A stretch of DNA of 37,361 nucleotides from Halothiobacillus neapolitanus (GCA_020722165.1 DYLI01000003.1:1-37361); one strand, 5' to 3'; positions 15,777 to 25,116 are shown, numbered from the stretch's first letter. The notes: generated from the letters alone by a model not told the origin. A program made the numbers and translations.

Positions 15777-16511
15777 ATGAGTAACATGTATATTAAAACC
15801 GTTACGGGCATGAGCGTTGTTGTTGCTGCGCTGATGATGTCGCCAGTGTTTGCAGCTGAGCACGGGGTGACAACTGCACCCAAAGGATCATCGTCCAATG
15901 TGGCGTGGACAGCCGAAATGGTGGAGTTTGTCGCCAAAGGTGACAAGAACCGTGGTGGGCAGCTTAATCAAGATTTGTTTTGTGCCTCGTGTCATGGTCA
16001 AGTGGGCATCGCGCCATCGGCAAACTGGCCGTCTTTGGCGGGTCAACGTGCCGAGTACACCTTCAAAATGTTGAAGGATTACAAGGAAGGCAAGCGCAAA
16101 GGCAGCCATTCCGCCGAAATCATGACTGCTACAAGTCAGTTGGTTTCAGATCAGGATATGGCTGATTTGGCGCAGTTTTATGCCAGCTTCACCTTGCCGC
16201 CGTTGCCCGTAGGTGTCAGCTTTGATGCAGCTGTTGGCGCACAGTCCAAGTCCATCGTTACGCGTGGTGATGGCAAGCGCCTCGTTGCGCCCTGCCAGTC
16301 TTGCCATGTTGCCAATGGCGAAGGTCAGGAAACGGACACCCCGGCCTTGGCGGGTCAAACCCCTGATTATTTCATCAAAACCATGCAGGAATATAAAACC
16401 GGTGCACGCAGTAGTGATGTTTACTCGCGTATGCGCTTGATCGCCAAGGTTTTGACGGATGAGGAAATTGTGCAGATGGCTCATTACTATGCGGGTCTGA
16501 CTGCGAAATAA
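15777..16511 (+). CDS. Dihaem cytochrome c4
   Basis: Periplasmic dihaem cytochrome of 244 residues, the likely electron donor to the oxidase. The signal peptide covers about 1-26, with probable cleavage after VFA. There are two cytochrome c domains, with haem motifs CASCH at 69-73 and CQSCH at 173-177. Probable axial methionines are Met116 (AEIMTATSQ) and Met219 (YSRMRLIA). The LAGQ block occurs in both halves (SLAGQRAEY and ALAGQTPDY), as in the duplicated c4 fold. It starts 3 bases after the oxidase subunit I stop, with GGGGAG upstream, and ends before a strong terminator, so it is the last gene of the fcc-cox transcript. It probably carries electrons from FccA to CuA. Confidence 0.93.
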   Translation: MSNMYIKTVTGMSVVVAALMMSPVFAAEHGVTTAPKGSSSNVAWTAEMVEFVAKGDKNRGGQLNQDLFCASCHGQVGIAPSANWPSLAGQRAEYTFKMLKDYKEGKRKGSHSAEIMTATSQLVSDQDMADLAQFYASFTLPPLPVGVSFDAAVGAQSKSIVTRGDGKRLVAPCQSCHVANGEGQETDTPALAGQTPDYFIKTMQEYKTGARSSDVYSRMRLIAKVLTDEEIVQMAHYYAGLTAK

Positions 16512-16535
16512 TATTGCTTTTTCGCTTATAACCTG

Positions 16536-16566
16536 AGCCCCGCAGTTTTTTTGCGGGGCTTTTTTC
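16536..16566 (+). terminator. Strong intrinsic terminator after cytochrome c4
   Basis: A perfect 9-bp stem pairs 16536-16544 (AGCCCCGCA) with 16552-16560 (TGCGGGGCT) around a 7-base loop, followed by a T run to 16565. The Shine-Dalgarno of the copper ATPase begins only a few bases later, at 16570. Confidence 0.92.
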
Positions 16567-16582
16567 ATTGGAAGACTGCAAC

Positions 16583-19048
16583 GTGACTGACGAAAAAAAT
16601 GTTTGTTATCACTGCGCGCTAGACATTCCGCGCGGGATTGACCTGCGCTATCCCGTGCTCGGTGAGGAGCGGGTGTTTTGCTGTGCCGGATGTCATGCCG
16701 CATGCAAGGCCATTGTTGATGCGGGCTTTGAGGAATTTTACAAATTCCGCGAGCAGGAAGGTGAAGTCAATGCTCAAGTCTTGCCTGATATTCTGCGCAA
16801 CCTGACCTTGTTTGATCGTGAAGATGTGCAGCAAAGCTTTGTGCGCCACAGTGGTGAATTGCTTGAAGCCGCGCTCATTCTGGAGAATATCCGCTGCGCG
16901 GCCTGCATGTGGCTGAATGAACAGACCTTGCGCGCGCACCCGGGAGTGCTGGATGTACATTTGGACTATGCCAGTCATCAGGCTCGGGTGACTTGGGATC
17001 CGGCACAGACCAAATTGAGCGAGATTTTGCAGGTGATTGCCGCCATCGGTTATGTGGCGCATCCCTATGATCCGGCGCATCGTGAGCAACTGATCGAGGA
17101 TGAGCGCCGCCGCAGTGTTGAGCGCCTGTTATTTGCCGGTTTACTCGGCATGGAAGTGATGTTTTTTTCCATTGCAACCTACTGGATGGGGGGGCATGAG
17201 CCGGGTGGGCAACTTCAGCTTTGGGAGGTCATTGGGCGTTGGACCTCCTTGCTGATTACGTTCATTATGCTGGTGTATTCGGGCGCGGATTTTTTTGTGG
17301 GTGCTTGGCGCGATTTGAAAAACAAGCGCCTAGGCATGGATGTTCCGGTGGTTTTGGGGATGGTGGCTGCTTGGGTCGGGAGTTTATGGGCGACGATTAC
17401 AGGTGGCGAAGAAGCCTATTTCGATTCCATTGCCATGTTTGTGTTTTTTGTATTGCTGGCGCGAGTAGTGGAACTAAAGGGCCGACTCGCGGCGGCGAGC
17501 GCCCTCGATCATTTGATGAAGGTGATTCCGGCGACAGCCTGCCGGGTGGGCGAGGATGGCGATACAGACGTGGCGGTGGCTGACTTGAAAGGCGGCGATG
17601 TGGTGCGTTTGCTGCCAGGCGCAAGTGTGCCGGTGGATGGTAGTTTGTTGAGCGCATTCAGTAGTTTCGATGAGTCGCATCTCACCGGTGAGTCTGCGCC
17701 CGTGGTGCATCGAGAAGGTGATTGGATTGCTGCTGGAAGTTGTAATGTCGATCAGCCCGTTTTGATGCGCGTGGAGCGCGTGAGTACCGATTCAACCATG
17801 AATGAGCTGCAACGCCTGATGGATCGTGGTTTGTCGGAAAAGCCGAAATTGGCTGTTTTGGCCGAGCGCATTTCTGCGCCATTTGTACTGGTCACTTTGA
17901 TTCTGGCGGCTTCGACAGCCTTGGTATGGTGGTTTATTGATCCCGCACATGCTTTGCCCAACACGATTTCTGTACTGATTATTACGTGCCCATGTGCATT
18001 GGCTTTGGCTACGCCGGTGGCTTTGGCCATTTCCGCCGGACGCTTTGCTGGTTTGGGTGTTTTGCCGATGCGCATGTCGGCGGTCGAGGCGCTGGCGCGA
18101 GCTAATACCCTAGTGCTGGACAAAACGGGGACATTGACACGCGGCAGACCCAAGGTTTCGGCCGTGCACGCCTTGGGTGGTTTGGACGAGGCATGGCTTC
18201 GAGCGTTAGTTGCGCGCATGGAAATGCACTCGGAGCATCCCTTGGCGTATGCTTTGCGTGAGGGGGTTGAGCCGTTGGATGCACCGCTTGAGGTACTTAA
18301 TGTGCCGGGGCAGGGGCTGGAAGCACACTTGGATGGCCGGTGTTGGCGTGTGGGAACGCCGATCTTTGCCTTGCAAGGCGTAGCGTTAGCTGATGAGGCG
18401 CAAGCCTGGCTGCAAGCACATCTTGAGAGTGCCGGCATTGTGGTTGTGCTAAGTTGTGACGCAGAGTCGCGTGCGTTGTTTGTGCTGCATGATGAGATGC
18501 GCGAAGGTGCAGAGGTTTTTGTACAGCAAACGCGTGCTCTGGGCATGAAACGTATCATTATTTTGAGCGGGGATCAGCCTGCCGCCGTGCGTTATATGGC
18601 GGAAAAACTTGGTATTGATGAATATCACGGCGCGATGTTGCCCCAAGATAAATTGGCATGGATTGAACAGGCACAGGCGGCGGGTGTCAGAGTGATGATG
18701 GCGGGCGATGGTATTAACGATGCGCCCACACTGGCGGCGGCGCAGGTGTCTTTATCATTTGGCGCGGCAACCACGTTGGCTCAGCTGCATAGTGACTTTG
18801 TGCTACTTGGGCATGATTTGAGTGCCATTCCACCGGCCATTCGTTTAGCGCGCGCGACACGCCGTAACATCAATGCCAACTTGGCATGGGCTTTGGGCTA
18901 TAACATTGTTGCCGTGCCTTTTGCAGCGCTTGGCTTTATCAGCCCATGGGTCGCGGCGGTGGGGATGTCACTCAGTTCCTTGCTCGTGGTGGGTAATGCC
19001 TTGCGTCTGAAAAATGTGGTGTTGCGTGAACCACACCAGAAGGTATAA
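16583..19048 (+). CDS. Copper-exporting P1B-type ATPase, CcoI/FixI-like
   Basis: Membrane pump that should export Cu(I) to the periplasm for oxidase assembly. I use the GTG at 16583 (821 residues) because GGAAG lies 8 bases upstream; a TTG at 16568 is the alternative. Domains: an N-terminal cysteine-rich metal motif (CYHC at 8-11, CCAGC at 33-37) typical of CcoI/FixI, an HMA domain with CAAC at 105-108, membrane helices, the actuator motif TGES, the ion-binding CPC at 469-471, the phosphorylation motif DKTGT with Asp513, the P1B marker SEHP, and the hinge GDGIND at 709-714. CcoI proteins serve cbb3 oxidases, but here the neighbour is a ba3 oxidase plus SCO and PCuAC, so I leave the symbol blank. 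It follows a strong terminator almost immediately. Confidence 0.92.
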   Translation: MTDEKNVCYHCALDIPRGIDLRYPVLGEERVFCCAGCHAACKAIVDAGFEEFYKFREQEGEVNAQVLPDILRNLTLFDREDVQQSFVRHSGELLEAALILENIRCAACMWLNEQTLRAHPGVLDVHLDYASHQARVTWDPAQTKLSEILQVIAAIGYVAHPYDPAHREQLIEDERRRSVERLLFAGLLGMEVMFFSIATYWMGGHEPGGQLQLWEVIGRWTSLLITFIMLVYSGADFFVGAWRDLKNKRLGMDVPVVLGMVAAWVGSLWATITGGEEAYFDSIAMFVFFVLLARVVELKGRLAAASALDHLMKVIPATACRVGEDGDTDVAVADLKGGDVVRLLPGASVPVDGSLLSAFSSFDESHLTGESAPVVHREGDWIAAGSCNVDQPVLMRVERVSTDSTMNELQRLMDRGLSEKPKLAVLAERISAPFVLVTLILAASTALVWWFIDPAHALPNTISVLIITCPCALALATPVALAISAGRFAGLGVLPMRMSAVEALARANTLVLDKTGTLTRGRPKVSAVHALGGLDEAWLRALVARMEMHSEHPLAYALREGVEPLDAPLEVLNVPGQGLEAHLDGRCWRVGTPIFALQGVALADEAQAWLQAHLESAGIVVVLSCDAESRALFVLHDEMREGAEVFVQQTRALGMKRIIILSGDQPAAVRYMAEKLGIDEYHGAMLPQDKLAWIEQAQAAGVRVMMAGDGINDAPTLAAAQVSLSFGAATTLAQLHSDFVLLGHDLSAIPPAIRLARATRRNINANLAWALGYNIVAVPFAALGFISPWVAAVGMSLSSLLVVGNALRLKNVVLREPHQKV

Positions 19049-19094
19049 ATTAAGCTGATTGTGTATTAAATATTTCACGTAGGAGTTGAAGCTC

Positions 19095-19757
19095 ATGAGC
19101 AAATCTGGTCGTCAAGGCGCGCCCGTAGCGGCTGTTGTGTTTTTGGTGTTGATTGTCGCCCTCGGTATTGCCGTGTATCTGAAATGGCAGCGCGCAAATG
19201 TTGATTTAGCGACCGTGGTCGATCAGTCGGTGATGCGGGTGATACCACAGGCGATTCCTGTGCCGGAATTCACGTTGACACGCATGGATGGCAAGCCGTT
19301 TGAACGCAAGAATCTTTTGGGCAAATGGACGTTCTTGTATTTTGGTTACACACTCTGCCCTGATGTCTGCCCGACGGAATTGACCGCACTGGCTGAAGTG
19401 GCTGAGTTGATACGCAAAGAAGGTGTGCAGTCGTCATGGCAGCAAGTGTTTGTTTCGGTGGATCCTCAACGTGATACCCCGGAGCAACTCGCCAAATTCG
19501 TGACCTATTTTGATCCTAAAATTATTGGCGTCACCGGTGCAGAGTCTGAGCTACGTCAAATGGCTAAACCCTTAGGGGTTGGCTGGGAAAAGGCAGCACT
19601 ACCCACGGCGAATGATGCGGCCTCATCGTCTTATTTAATTAACCACACCACTTCAATTCTGTTGGTGAGCCCTGACGCAACCGTGATTGGCGTGTATCCT
19701 ACGCCGCATGATCCAGTGGCGATGGTCAAAGTGTTTCGTACAGTCATTAACGAGTGA
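19095..19757 (+). CDS. SCO1/SenC family copper chaperone
   Basis: Membrane-anchored thioredoxin-fold protein that matures the CuA site of subunit II. I start at the ATG at 19095 (220 residues) because AGGAG (19081-19085) lies 9 bases upstream. The N-terminal anchor is at about 9-29. The copper site has the CPDVC motif (Cys88, Cys92, in TLCPDVCPTE) and the distant ligand His185 (LINHTTS). The block FVSVDPQRDTPEQL (120-133) is typical of SCO proteins. It lies 46 bases after the copper ATPase and its stop nearly touches the PCuAC gene, so the three are probably co-transcribed. Confidence 0.94.
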   Translation: MSKSGRQGAPVAAVVFLVLIVALGIAVYLKWQRANVDLATVVDQSVMRVIPQAIPVPEFTLTRMDGKPFERKNLLGKWTFLYFGYTLCPDVCPTELTALAEVAELIRKEGVQSSWQQVFVSVDPQRDTPEQLAKFVTYFDPKIIGVTGAESELRQMAKPLGVGWEKAALPTANDAASSSYLINHTTSILLVSPDATVIGVYPTPHDPVAMVKVFRTVINE

Positions 19758-19765
19758 GGTGTTCC

Positions 19766-20230
19766 ATGCGTAAATTGATTTTGGCTGCGGCCATGTTGAC
19801 ACCCTTGTCTGCGTATGCGGAGGTCAAAGTTGTCGATGCTTGGATTCCCGAAGCGCCGCCCAATGCGCAGGCGATGGCAGCATTTATGGTGATGGAAAAC
19901 GATGAAGATAAAGAAGTCAAAGTGCTGAGCGCCTTTGCGCCGGGGTTTAACACTATCGAGCTGCATAAGTCGATGGAAGTTGACGGGATGCACAAAATGA
20001 TTAAACAGGATGCTCTTGTGGTTCCTGCCAAGGGCAATTTGACCCTCAAGCCGGGCAGTTATCACATTATGTTGATTGGGGTACAAGACCCACGCCCCAA
20101 GGCCGGAGATGTCATTCCAGTTCGACTAGATTTTGCCGATGGCAAGCAGATGACGCTGCAAGTTCCAGTGAAAAAGCGTGCCGATATGATGAAACGCATG
20201 GAAAACATGCAAAAAATGCAGGGGCATTAA
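19766..20230 (+). CDS. Periplasmic copper chaperone PCuAC
   Basis: Small periplasmic Cu(I) carrier that delivers copper to the oxidase CuA site, often with SCO. It has 154 residues counting from the ATG at 19766, which has GAGGTG upstream. The signal peptide covers about 1-18, with probable cleavage after AYA. The family's copper motif H-x10-M-x21-H-x-M is exact: His67, Met78, His100 and Met102. The C-terminal tail is methionine- and lysine-rich (MMKRMENMQKMQGH), which may give further copper contacts. It is followed by a strong terminator that closes the copper-assembly genes. Confidence 0.93.
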   Translation: MRKLILAAAMLTPLSAYAEVKVVDAWIPEAPPNAQAMAAFMVMENDEDKEVKVLSAFAPGFNTIELHKSMEVDGMHKMIKQDALVVPAKGNLTLKPGSYHIMLIGVQDPRPKAGDVIPVRLDFADGKQMTLQVPVKKRADMMKRMENMQKMQGH

Positions 20231-20268
20231 GCGACGACCTTGTTTAAGGCATAAAAGCCCTTAGCCTT

Positions 20269-20303
20269 GTCAGGCGTTGGTTTGTCCAGCGCCTGACTTT
20301 TTT
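20269..20303 (+). terminator. Strong intrinsic terminator after PCuAC
   Basis: A 12-bp stem with one G-T pair links 20269-20280 and 20286-20297 (outer arms GTCAGGCG and CGCCTGAC) around the loop TTTGT, followed by six T (20298-20303). The rlmE Shine-Dalgarno starts at 20309. Confidence 0.92.
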
Positions 20304-20318
20304 GTATTGGAGATGCTT

Positions 20319-20942
20319 TTGAAGCGTACCGCAAGCAGCCAACGCTGGCTGCATGAACATTTTACCGACCCCTATGTACAACGCGCCCAGCGCGAAGGTT
20401 GGCGCTCGCGCGCGGTGTACAAGCTGATTGAAATCCAGGAGCGCGACCGTGTTTTGCGCCCTAGTCAGGTGGTGGTTGATCTTGGCGCGGCTCCCGGCGG
20501 TTGGACGCAGTATGTTTCCAGTCTGTCGGGGGATAAGGGGCGTATTTTCGCGCTGGATATTCTGCCTATGGATAGTTTTGCCGATGTGGACTTCATTCAG
20601 GGCGACTTTACCGAGCAGGCGGTTCTGGACACCTTGATGCAGCGCCTTGATGGACGCACGGTTGATGTGGTTTTGTCGGATATGGCGCCAAACATGAGTG
20701 GGCACGAGGGTGTCGATCAGCCGCGTGCCATGTATCTTGCTGAATTGGCGACTGAATTTGCCTTGCGGGTGCTTAGTCCTGAGGGCGTGTTGGTGATTAA
20801 ATTGTTCCAAGGTGCAGGTTTTGATGACTATGTGCGGGAATTGCGCAAACAATTTAGCAGTGTCACCATGCGTAAACCCGACGCTTCACGTGCCCGTTCC
20901 CGCGAGGTTTATGCCTTAGCGCGGAACCCTCGCGTGATATAG
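20319..20942 (+). CDS. rlmE: 23S rRNA 2'-O-ribose U2552 methyltransferase RlmE (FtsJ/RrmJ)
   Basis: SAM-dependent methyltransferase that methylates U2552 of 23S rRNA late in 50S assembly. With the TTG at 20319 it has 207 residues and begins [14 protein letters not shown] like E. coli RlmE. GGAG (20309-20312) lies 6 bases before this TTG but directly touches the ATG at 20313, so TTG is preferred; the ATG adds two residues. The SAM motif is [11 protein letters not shown] (52-62). The catalytic tetrad K-D-K-E is Lys35, Asp121 (SDMAPNMSG), Lys161 (VIKLFQG) and Glu196 (SREVYAL). It leads the conserved rlmE-ftsH-folP-glmM run. Confidence 0.94.
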   Translation: MKRTASSQRWLHEHFTDPYVQRAQREGWRSRAVYKLIEIQERDRVLRPSQVVVDLGAAPGGWTQYVSSLSGDKGRIFALDILPMDSFADVDFIQGDFTEQAVLDTLMQRLDGRTVDVVLSDMAPNMSGHEGVDQPRAMYLAELATEFALRVLSPEGVLVIKLFQGAGFDDYVRELRKQFSSVTMRKPDASRARSREVYALARNPRVI

Positions 20943-20968
20943 TGCTCCAACACTTACTTTTTCCATGA

Positions 20969-20986
20969 TTCAGCATTCAAGCTGAA
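20969..20986 (+). other. Hairpin immediately upstream of the ftsH Shine-Dalgarno
   Basis: A perfect 6-bp inverted repeat (TTCAGC at 20969-20974, GCTGAA at 20981-20986) with a 6-base loop ends next to the ACGAGG Shine-Dalgarno (20987-20992) of ftsH. No T run follows, so it is not a terminator. It may affect translation or mRNA stability. Confidence 0.45.
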
Positions 20987-20999
20987 ACGAGGTTTTGCT

Positions 21000-22931
21000 T
21001 TGAACGACGTTGTAAAAAATTTACTTCTCTGGTTTGTGCTCGCCATCGTATTGATGACGGTTTTTAATAGCTTTCAAGGGGCGCGCACGCCTGTAAATGT
21101 ACCCACCGCCTATTCGCAATTCATCAGCGATGTGAAGTCGGGTTCCGTACAGCGTGTGCAGATTGAAGGCAATGTGATTCGCGGCAAGATGACCTCTGGC
21201 AGCGAGTTCATGACCTACAGCCCGGAGTCGGATAACCGTGCGCTGATTGGCGATTTACTCAACGCGGGTGTGACTATCAATGCCGTGCCACCTGAGCGTC
21301 CCTCTTTACTTCTCACATTGCTGATTCAATGGGGGCCTTTCCTGTTGTTGATTGGCGTGTGGATATTTTTCATGCGCCAAATGCAGGGCGGTGGGCGTGG
21401 CGGTGCTATGAGCTTTGGCAAGAGTCGTGCGCGCTTGATGGGTGAAGATCAAATCAAAGTGACCTTTGCCGATGTGGCGGGTTGCGACGAAGCTAAACAG
21501 GATGTGGCTGAGTTGGTCGATTTTTTGCGCGATCCGGGTAAGTTTCAGCGTCTGGGTGGCAAGATTCCGCGTGGCGTGTTGATGGTCGGCCCTCCTGGAA
21601 CCGGTAAAACGCTGCTCGCCAAGGCAATTGCGGGCGAAGCTAAAGTGCCGTTTTTCAGCATTTCCGGTTCGGACTTCGTAGAAATGTTTGTGGGTGTGGG
21701 GGCGGCGCGTGTGCGCGACATGTTTGAGCAAGCGAAGAAAAACGCGCCCTGCATCATCTTTATCGACGAAATTGATGCGGTCGGTCGCCAGCGCGGTGCA
21801 GGCTTGGGTGGCGGCAACGATGAGCGTGAACAAACCCTCAACCAAATGCTGGTTGAGATGGACGGTTTTGATGGTCACGAAGGCATTATTGTGATTGCCG
21901 CCACCAACCGCCCGGATGTGCTTGATCCGGCCTTGCTGCGCCCAGGTCGTTTCGATCGTCAAGTGGTTGTTGGTCTGCCTGATGTGCGTGGTCGTGAGCA
22001 AATTCTTAAAGTGCATTTACGCAAAGTTCCTGCCGCAAGTGATGTGACCGCAATGAACATTGCACGCGGTACACCGGGTTTTTCTGGCGCAGATTTGGCC
22101 AACCTTGTGAACGAGGCAGCTTTGCGTGCGGCGCGCACAGGTCGAAATGAAGTCTCTATGACCGATCTTGAATGGGCGAAAGACAAGCTCATTATGGGTA
22201 CGGAGCGCCGCTCGATTCTGATGAGCGATGCCGAGAAGAAGCTCACCGCCTACCACGAAGCAGGGCACGCGATTATCGGTCGCCTCGTACCTGAGCATGA
22301 TCCGGTATATAAGGTCAGTATCATCCCGCGCGGACGTGCCTTGGGTGTCACCATGTTTTTGCCTGAGCAGGATCGTTACAGCTACAGCAAGCGCAAGCTG
22401 GAAAGCTCACTCTCGACCTTGTTTGGTGGGCGGTTGGCCGAGGAGCTTATTTTTGGGCCAGATTCGGTCACGACGGGTGCATCCAACGATATTGAGCGCG
22501 CCACTGATATTGCCCGCAATATGGTCACCAAATGGGGTATGTCGGAAAAACTCGGTACCTTGAGCTATATGGAAGAAGAGGGTGAGGTTTTCCTTGGCCG
22601 CAGTGTGACCCAGCACAAGAATGTGTCGGATGACACCGCACATCTGATTGATGCTGAAGTACGTGCGATTATTGATCGCAATTATGAGCGTGCGCGTACC
22701 ATTCTTGTTGAGAATATGGATATTCTGCACAGCATGTCCGAAGCGCTTTTGAAGTACGAAACGATTGATTTACCTCAGATTGATAATTTGATGGCGCGGC
22801 GTGAGCCGGGCGAACCCAAGGGTTGGGGTGAAGATCAGAATCCTCCGCAGTCAGGAGGTGGCGTTGCTATGGGTGAATCACCGAAAGAAGCGCCCACCAA
22901 GTCAGTTGGGGATGCGGCGAGCCAGCATTGA
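21000..22931 (+). CDS. ftsH: ATP-dependent zinc metalloprotease FtsH
   Basis: Membrane-bound AAA+ protease that extracts and degrades membrane and regulatory proteins. It has 643 residues, the usual length. The TTG start at 21000 is supported by GAGG 7 bases upstream and by the N-terminal match ([17 protein letters not shown]) to known FtsH. The first helix is about 7-24, the periplasmic domain 30-100 and the second helix 103-125. Walker A is GPPGTGKT at 197-204 and Walker [10 protein letters not shown] with Asp256-Glu257, followed by the second region of homology RPGRFDR. The zinc site is HEAGH at 419-423. The C-terminus is low-complexity and polar. It lies 57 bases after rlmE and 3 bases before folP. 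Confidence 0.97.
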   Translation: MNDVVKNLLLWFVLAIVLMTVFNSFQGARTPVNVPTAYSQFISDVKSGSVQRVQIEGNVIRGKMTSGSEFMTYSPESDNRALIGDLLNAGVTINAVPPERPSLLLTLLIQWGPFLLLIGVWIFFMRQMQGGGRGGAMSFGKSRARLMGEDQIKVTFADVAGCDEAKQDVAELVDFLRDPGKFQRLGGKIPRGVLMVGPPGTGKTLLAKAIAGEAKVPFFSISGSDFVEMFVGVGAARVRDMFEQAKKNAPCIIFIDEIDAVGRQRGAGLGGGNDEREQTLNQMLVEMDGFDGHEGIIVIAATNRPDVLDPALLRPGRFDRQVVVGLPDVRGREQILKVHLRKVPAASDVTAMNIARGTPGFSGADLANLVNEAALRAARTGRNEVSMTDLEWAKDKLIMGTERRSILMSDAEKKLTAYHEAGHAIIGRLVPEHDPVYKVSIIPRGRALGVTMFLPEQDRYSYSKRKLESSLSTLFGGRLAEELIFGPDSVTTGASNDIERATDIARNMVTKWGMSEKLGTLSYMEEEGEVFLGRSVTQHKNVSDDTAHLIDAEVRAIIDRNYERARTILVENMDILHSMSEALLKYETIDLPQIDNLMARREPGEPKGWGEDQNPPQSGGGVAMGESPKEAPTKSVGDAASQH

Positions 22932-22934
22932 CGC

Positions 22935-23753
22935 ATGGCGGTGTTTGATTTGGCAGCATGGACACGCGAGCGCCCGCGTGTCATGGGTATTATCAATGTG
23001 ACCCCCGATTCCTTTTCGGATGGGGGTCGTTTTTTTGCCCGCGATTCAGCTTTGGGGCAAGCCGAGCGCATGATTGCCGATGGCGTGGATATTTTGGATC
23101 TTGGTGCGGAGTCCACCCGCCCAGGAGCCATGCCTGTCAGTGCGGCAGAAGAATTGGATCGACTGGGTGGGATTTTGGAGTGTTTGCGCGGTGTGCCTGT
23201 GCCTTTGTCCCTGGACACCAGCTCAGCCGAAGTCATGCGTGAAGGCTTGCGTCTTGGCGTGTCGCTAATTAACGATGTGCGTGCCTTGCAGCGCCCCGGT
23301 GTGCTTGATGTGCTTGCGGCACATCCTGCTGCTGTGTGCCTTATGCACATGCAGGGTGAGCCGGGTCGAATGCAACATGCGCCAGCCTATGAGAATGTCG
23401 TCCATGAGGTTGAAAATTTTTTATTGAACCGGGCGCGAGCCTGTCTTGCTTTGGGTTTGCCTGCATCCTCCATCGCGATTGACCCAGGGTTTGGCTTTGG
23501 TAAAGATTTTGCGCACAATCACGCGCTTTTTAAGGCGCTGCCGCGTTTGGCGGGGCATGGTTTTCCTGTATTGGTTGGCGTTTCGCGTAAAAGAATGATT
23601 GCCGATTTGATTGGCCAAAGTGCGCCTATGGAGCGTGATGCTGGCTCGCTTGCTGCGCACGTCATGGCTCTGGAGCGTGGTGCGCGAATATTACGGGTTC
23701 ATGCAGTAAAGCCTAGCGTGGATGCGGTTCGTGTCTGGGCTGGCTTGGTTTAA
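22935..23753 (+). CDS. folP: Dihydropteroate synthase
   Basis: Condenses p-aminobenzoate with dihydropterin pyrophosphate in folate synthesis; this is the sulfonamide target. It has 272 residues and a TIM-barrel fold. The pterin and pyrophosphate loop is [14 protein letters not shown] (18-31), with further blocks [60 protein letters not shown] and the phosphate-binding VGVSRKRMI. It starts 3 bases after the ftsH stop without a clear Shine-Dalgarno, so coupling is likely. Its order with ftsH and glmM is conserved in gammaproteobacteria. Confidence 0.96.
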   Translation: MAVFDLAAWTRERPRVMGIINVTPDSFSDGGRFFARDSALGQAERMIADGVDILDLGAESTRPGAMPVSAAEELDRLGGILECLRGVPVPLSLDTSSAEVMREGLRLGVSLINDVRALQRPGVLDVLAAHPAAVCLMHMQGEPGRMQHAPAYENVVHEVENFLLNRARACLALGLPASSIAIDPGFGFGKDFAHNHALFKALPRLAGHGFPVLVGVSRKRMIADLIGQSAPMERDAGSLAAHVMALERGARILRVHAVKPSVDAVRVWAGLV

Positions 23754-23778
23754 ATCGTATTTTGATTGGAATAAAAGA

Positions 23779-25116
23779 GTGAAATATTTCGGAACAGATG
23801 GTATTCGCGGGCGGGTAGGGCAATGGCCTATGACCCCTGAGGTAGCTTTGAAACTGGGTTGGGCAGCCGGAAAGGTGTTGGCGAATAGCGGAACGCGCAA
23901 AGTCGTTTTGGGCAAGGACACGCGTATTTCGGGTTACATGCTTGAGTCAGCCTTGGAAGCCGGACTCATTGCCGCCGGAGTTGATGTGCGTCTGTTGGGA
24001 CCAATGCCGACACCTGCTATTGCCTATTTGACTCGCACCCTGCGCGCTTCGGCAGGGGTGGTGATCTCGGCTTCGCATAATCCGTTTGATGATAACGGCG
24101 TGAAGTTTTTCAATGCCGCCGGAAGCAAGTTAAGCGATGTGCAGGAGGCGGCGATTGAGGCATTAATGGATAGTCCGCTGGAAGTGGTTGCACCGGAACA
24201 CTTGGGTAAGGCCAAGCGCGTTGACGATGCCGCTGGTCGTTACATTGAGTCTTGCAAGGCAACCTTGCCCTTGGGTTCGAGTCTGGCGGGGCTGCATGTG
24301 GTGCTGGATTGTGCCCATGGTGCAACTTATCACGTGGCACCCAAGGTGTTTGCCGAGTTGGGGGCGCAGGTCGAGAGCATTGGCGTGATGCCGGATGGCT
24401 TTAATATCAATGCTGAATGCGGCTCCACTCACCCGGAAAGTTTGCGTGCAGCGGTACTCGCCAAGGGTGCCGATATGGGCATTGCCTTTGATGGTGACGG
24501 TGATCGGGTTGTTATGGTTGACGAGACTGGCGCTGTGCTGGATGGCGATGATTTGCTGTACGCCATTGTGCGCGAGCGCGTGGAGCAGGAAGGCTATTGC
24601 GGTGGCGTTGTCGGCACGTTGATGAGCAATCTCGGTCTGGAATTGGCCATCAAACAGCTTGGGTTGCCATTCCAGCGTGCCAATGTAGGCGATCGTTACG
24701 TGTATGAGGCGCTGCGTGAGCAGGGCTGGTTGTATGGTGGCGAGGCTTCCGGCCATATTCTTTGCCTAGATCGTGCAGGAACCGGGGATGGGATTATCGC
24801 GGCCTTGCAGGTGGTGGCCGCCATGCGCCAACGCGGTGAGCCCTTAAGCGCCCTGCGTCATTCAATTAGGAAATACCCCCAATTGATGTTGAATGTCCGC
24901 TTGCATAAGAAGGTTGATTTGGCGACATTGGATAAAGTTTGGCAGCGTGTAGCGGAGTTTGAAAAGGCTTTTGATGGTCGAGGGCGCATTGTATTACGTG
25001 CTTCGGGAACCGAGCCGTTGGTGCGTGTCATGGTAGAAAGTGATGACCATGAAGTGACACAGCGTACGGCGGAAGCACTCACTGCACTGGTGCGTGAGGC
25101 GGTTGAGGCGCTTTAA
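23779..25116 (+). CDS. glmM: Phosphoglucosamine mutase
   Basis: Interconverts glucosamine-6-phosphate and glucosamine-1-phosphate for peptidoglycan and lipopolysaccharide precursors. I use the GTG at 23779 because the family begins [13 protein letters not shown] and a GGA Shine-Dalgarno lies 8 bases upstream; this gives 445 residues, the same as E. coli GlmM. An upstream extension that overlaps folP is rejected. The catalytic phosphoserine is Ser99 in [13 protein letters not shown]. The metal loop is FDGDGDR, the sugar loop GGEASGH and the phosphate-binding loop [12 protein letters not shown]. It lies 25 bases after folP. Confidence 0.96.
   Translation: MKYFGTDGIRGRVGQWPMTPEVALKLGWAAGKVLANSGTRKVVLGKDTRISGYMLESALEAGLIAAGVDVRLLGPMPTPAIAYLTRTLRASAGVVISASHNPFDDNGVKFFNAAGSKLSDVQEAAIEALMDSPLEVVAPEHLGKAKRVDDAAGRYIESCKATLPLGSSLAGLHVVLDCAHGATYHVAPKVFAELGAQVESIGVMPDGFNINAECGSTHPESLRAAVLAKGADMGIAFDGDGDRVVMVDETGAVLDGDDLLYAIVRERVEQEGYCGGVVGTLMSNLGLELAIKQLGLPFQRANVGDRYVYEALREQGWLYGGEASGHILCLDRAGTGDGIIAALQVVAAMRQRGEPLSALRHSIRKYPQLMLNVRLHKKVDLATLDKVWQRVAEFEKAFDGRGRIVLRASGTEPLVRVMVESDDHEVTQRTAEALTALVREAVEAL

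Noticed and set aside
23722-23778. Upstream start of glmM overlapping folP
   Set aside because: The GTG at 23779 gives the 445-residue length of E. coli GlmM, begins with the family N-terminus and has a correctly spaced Shine-Dalgarno.
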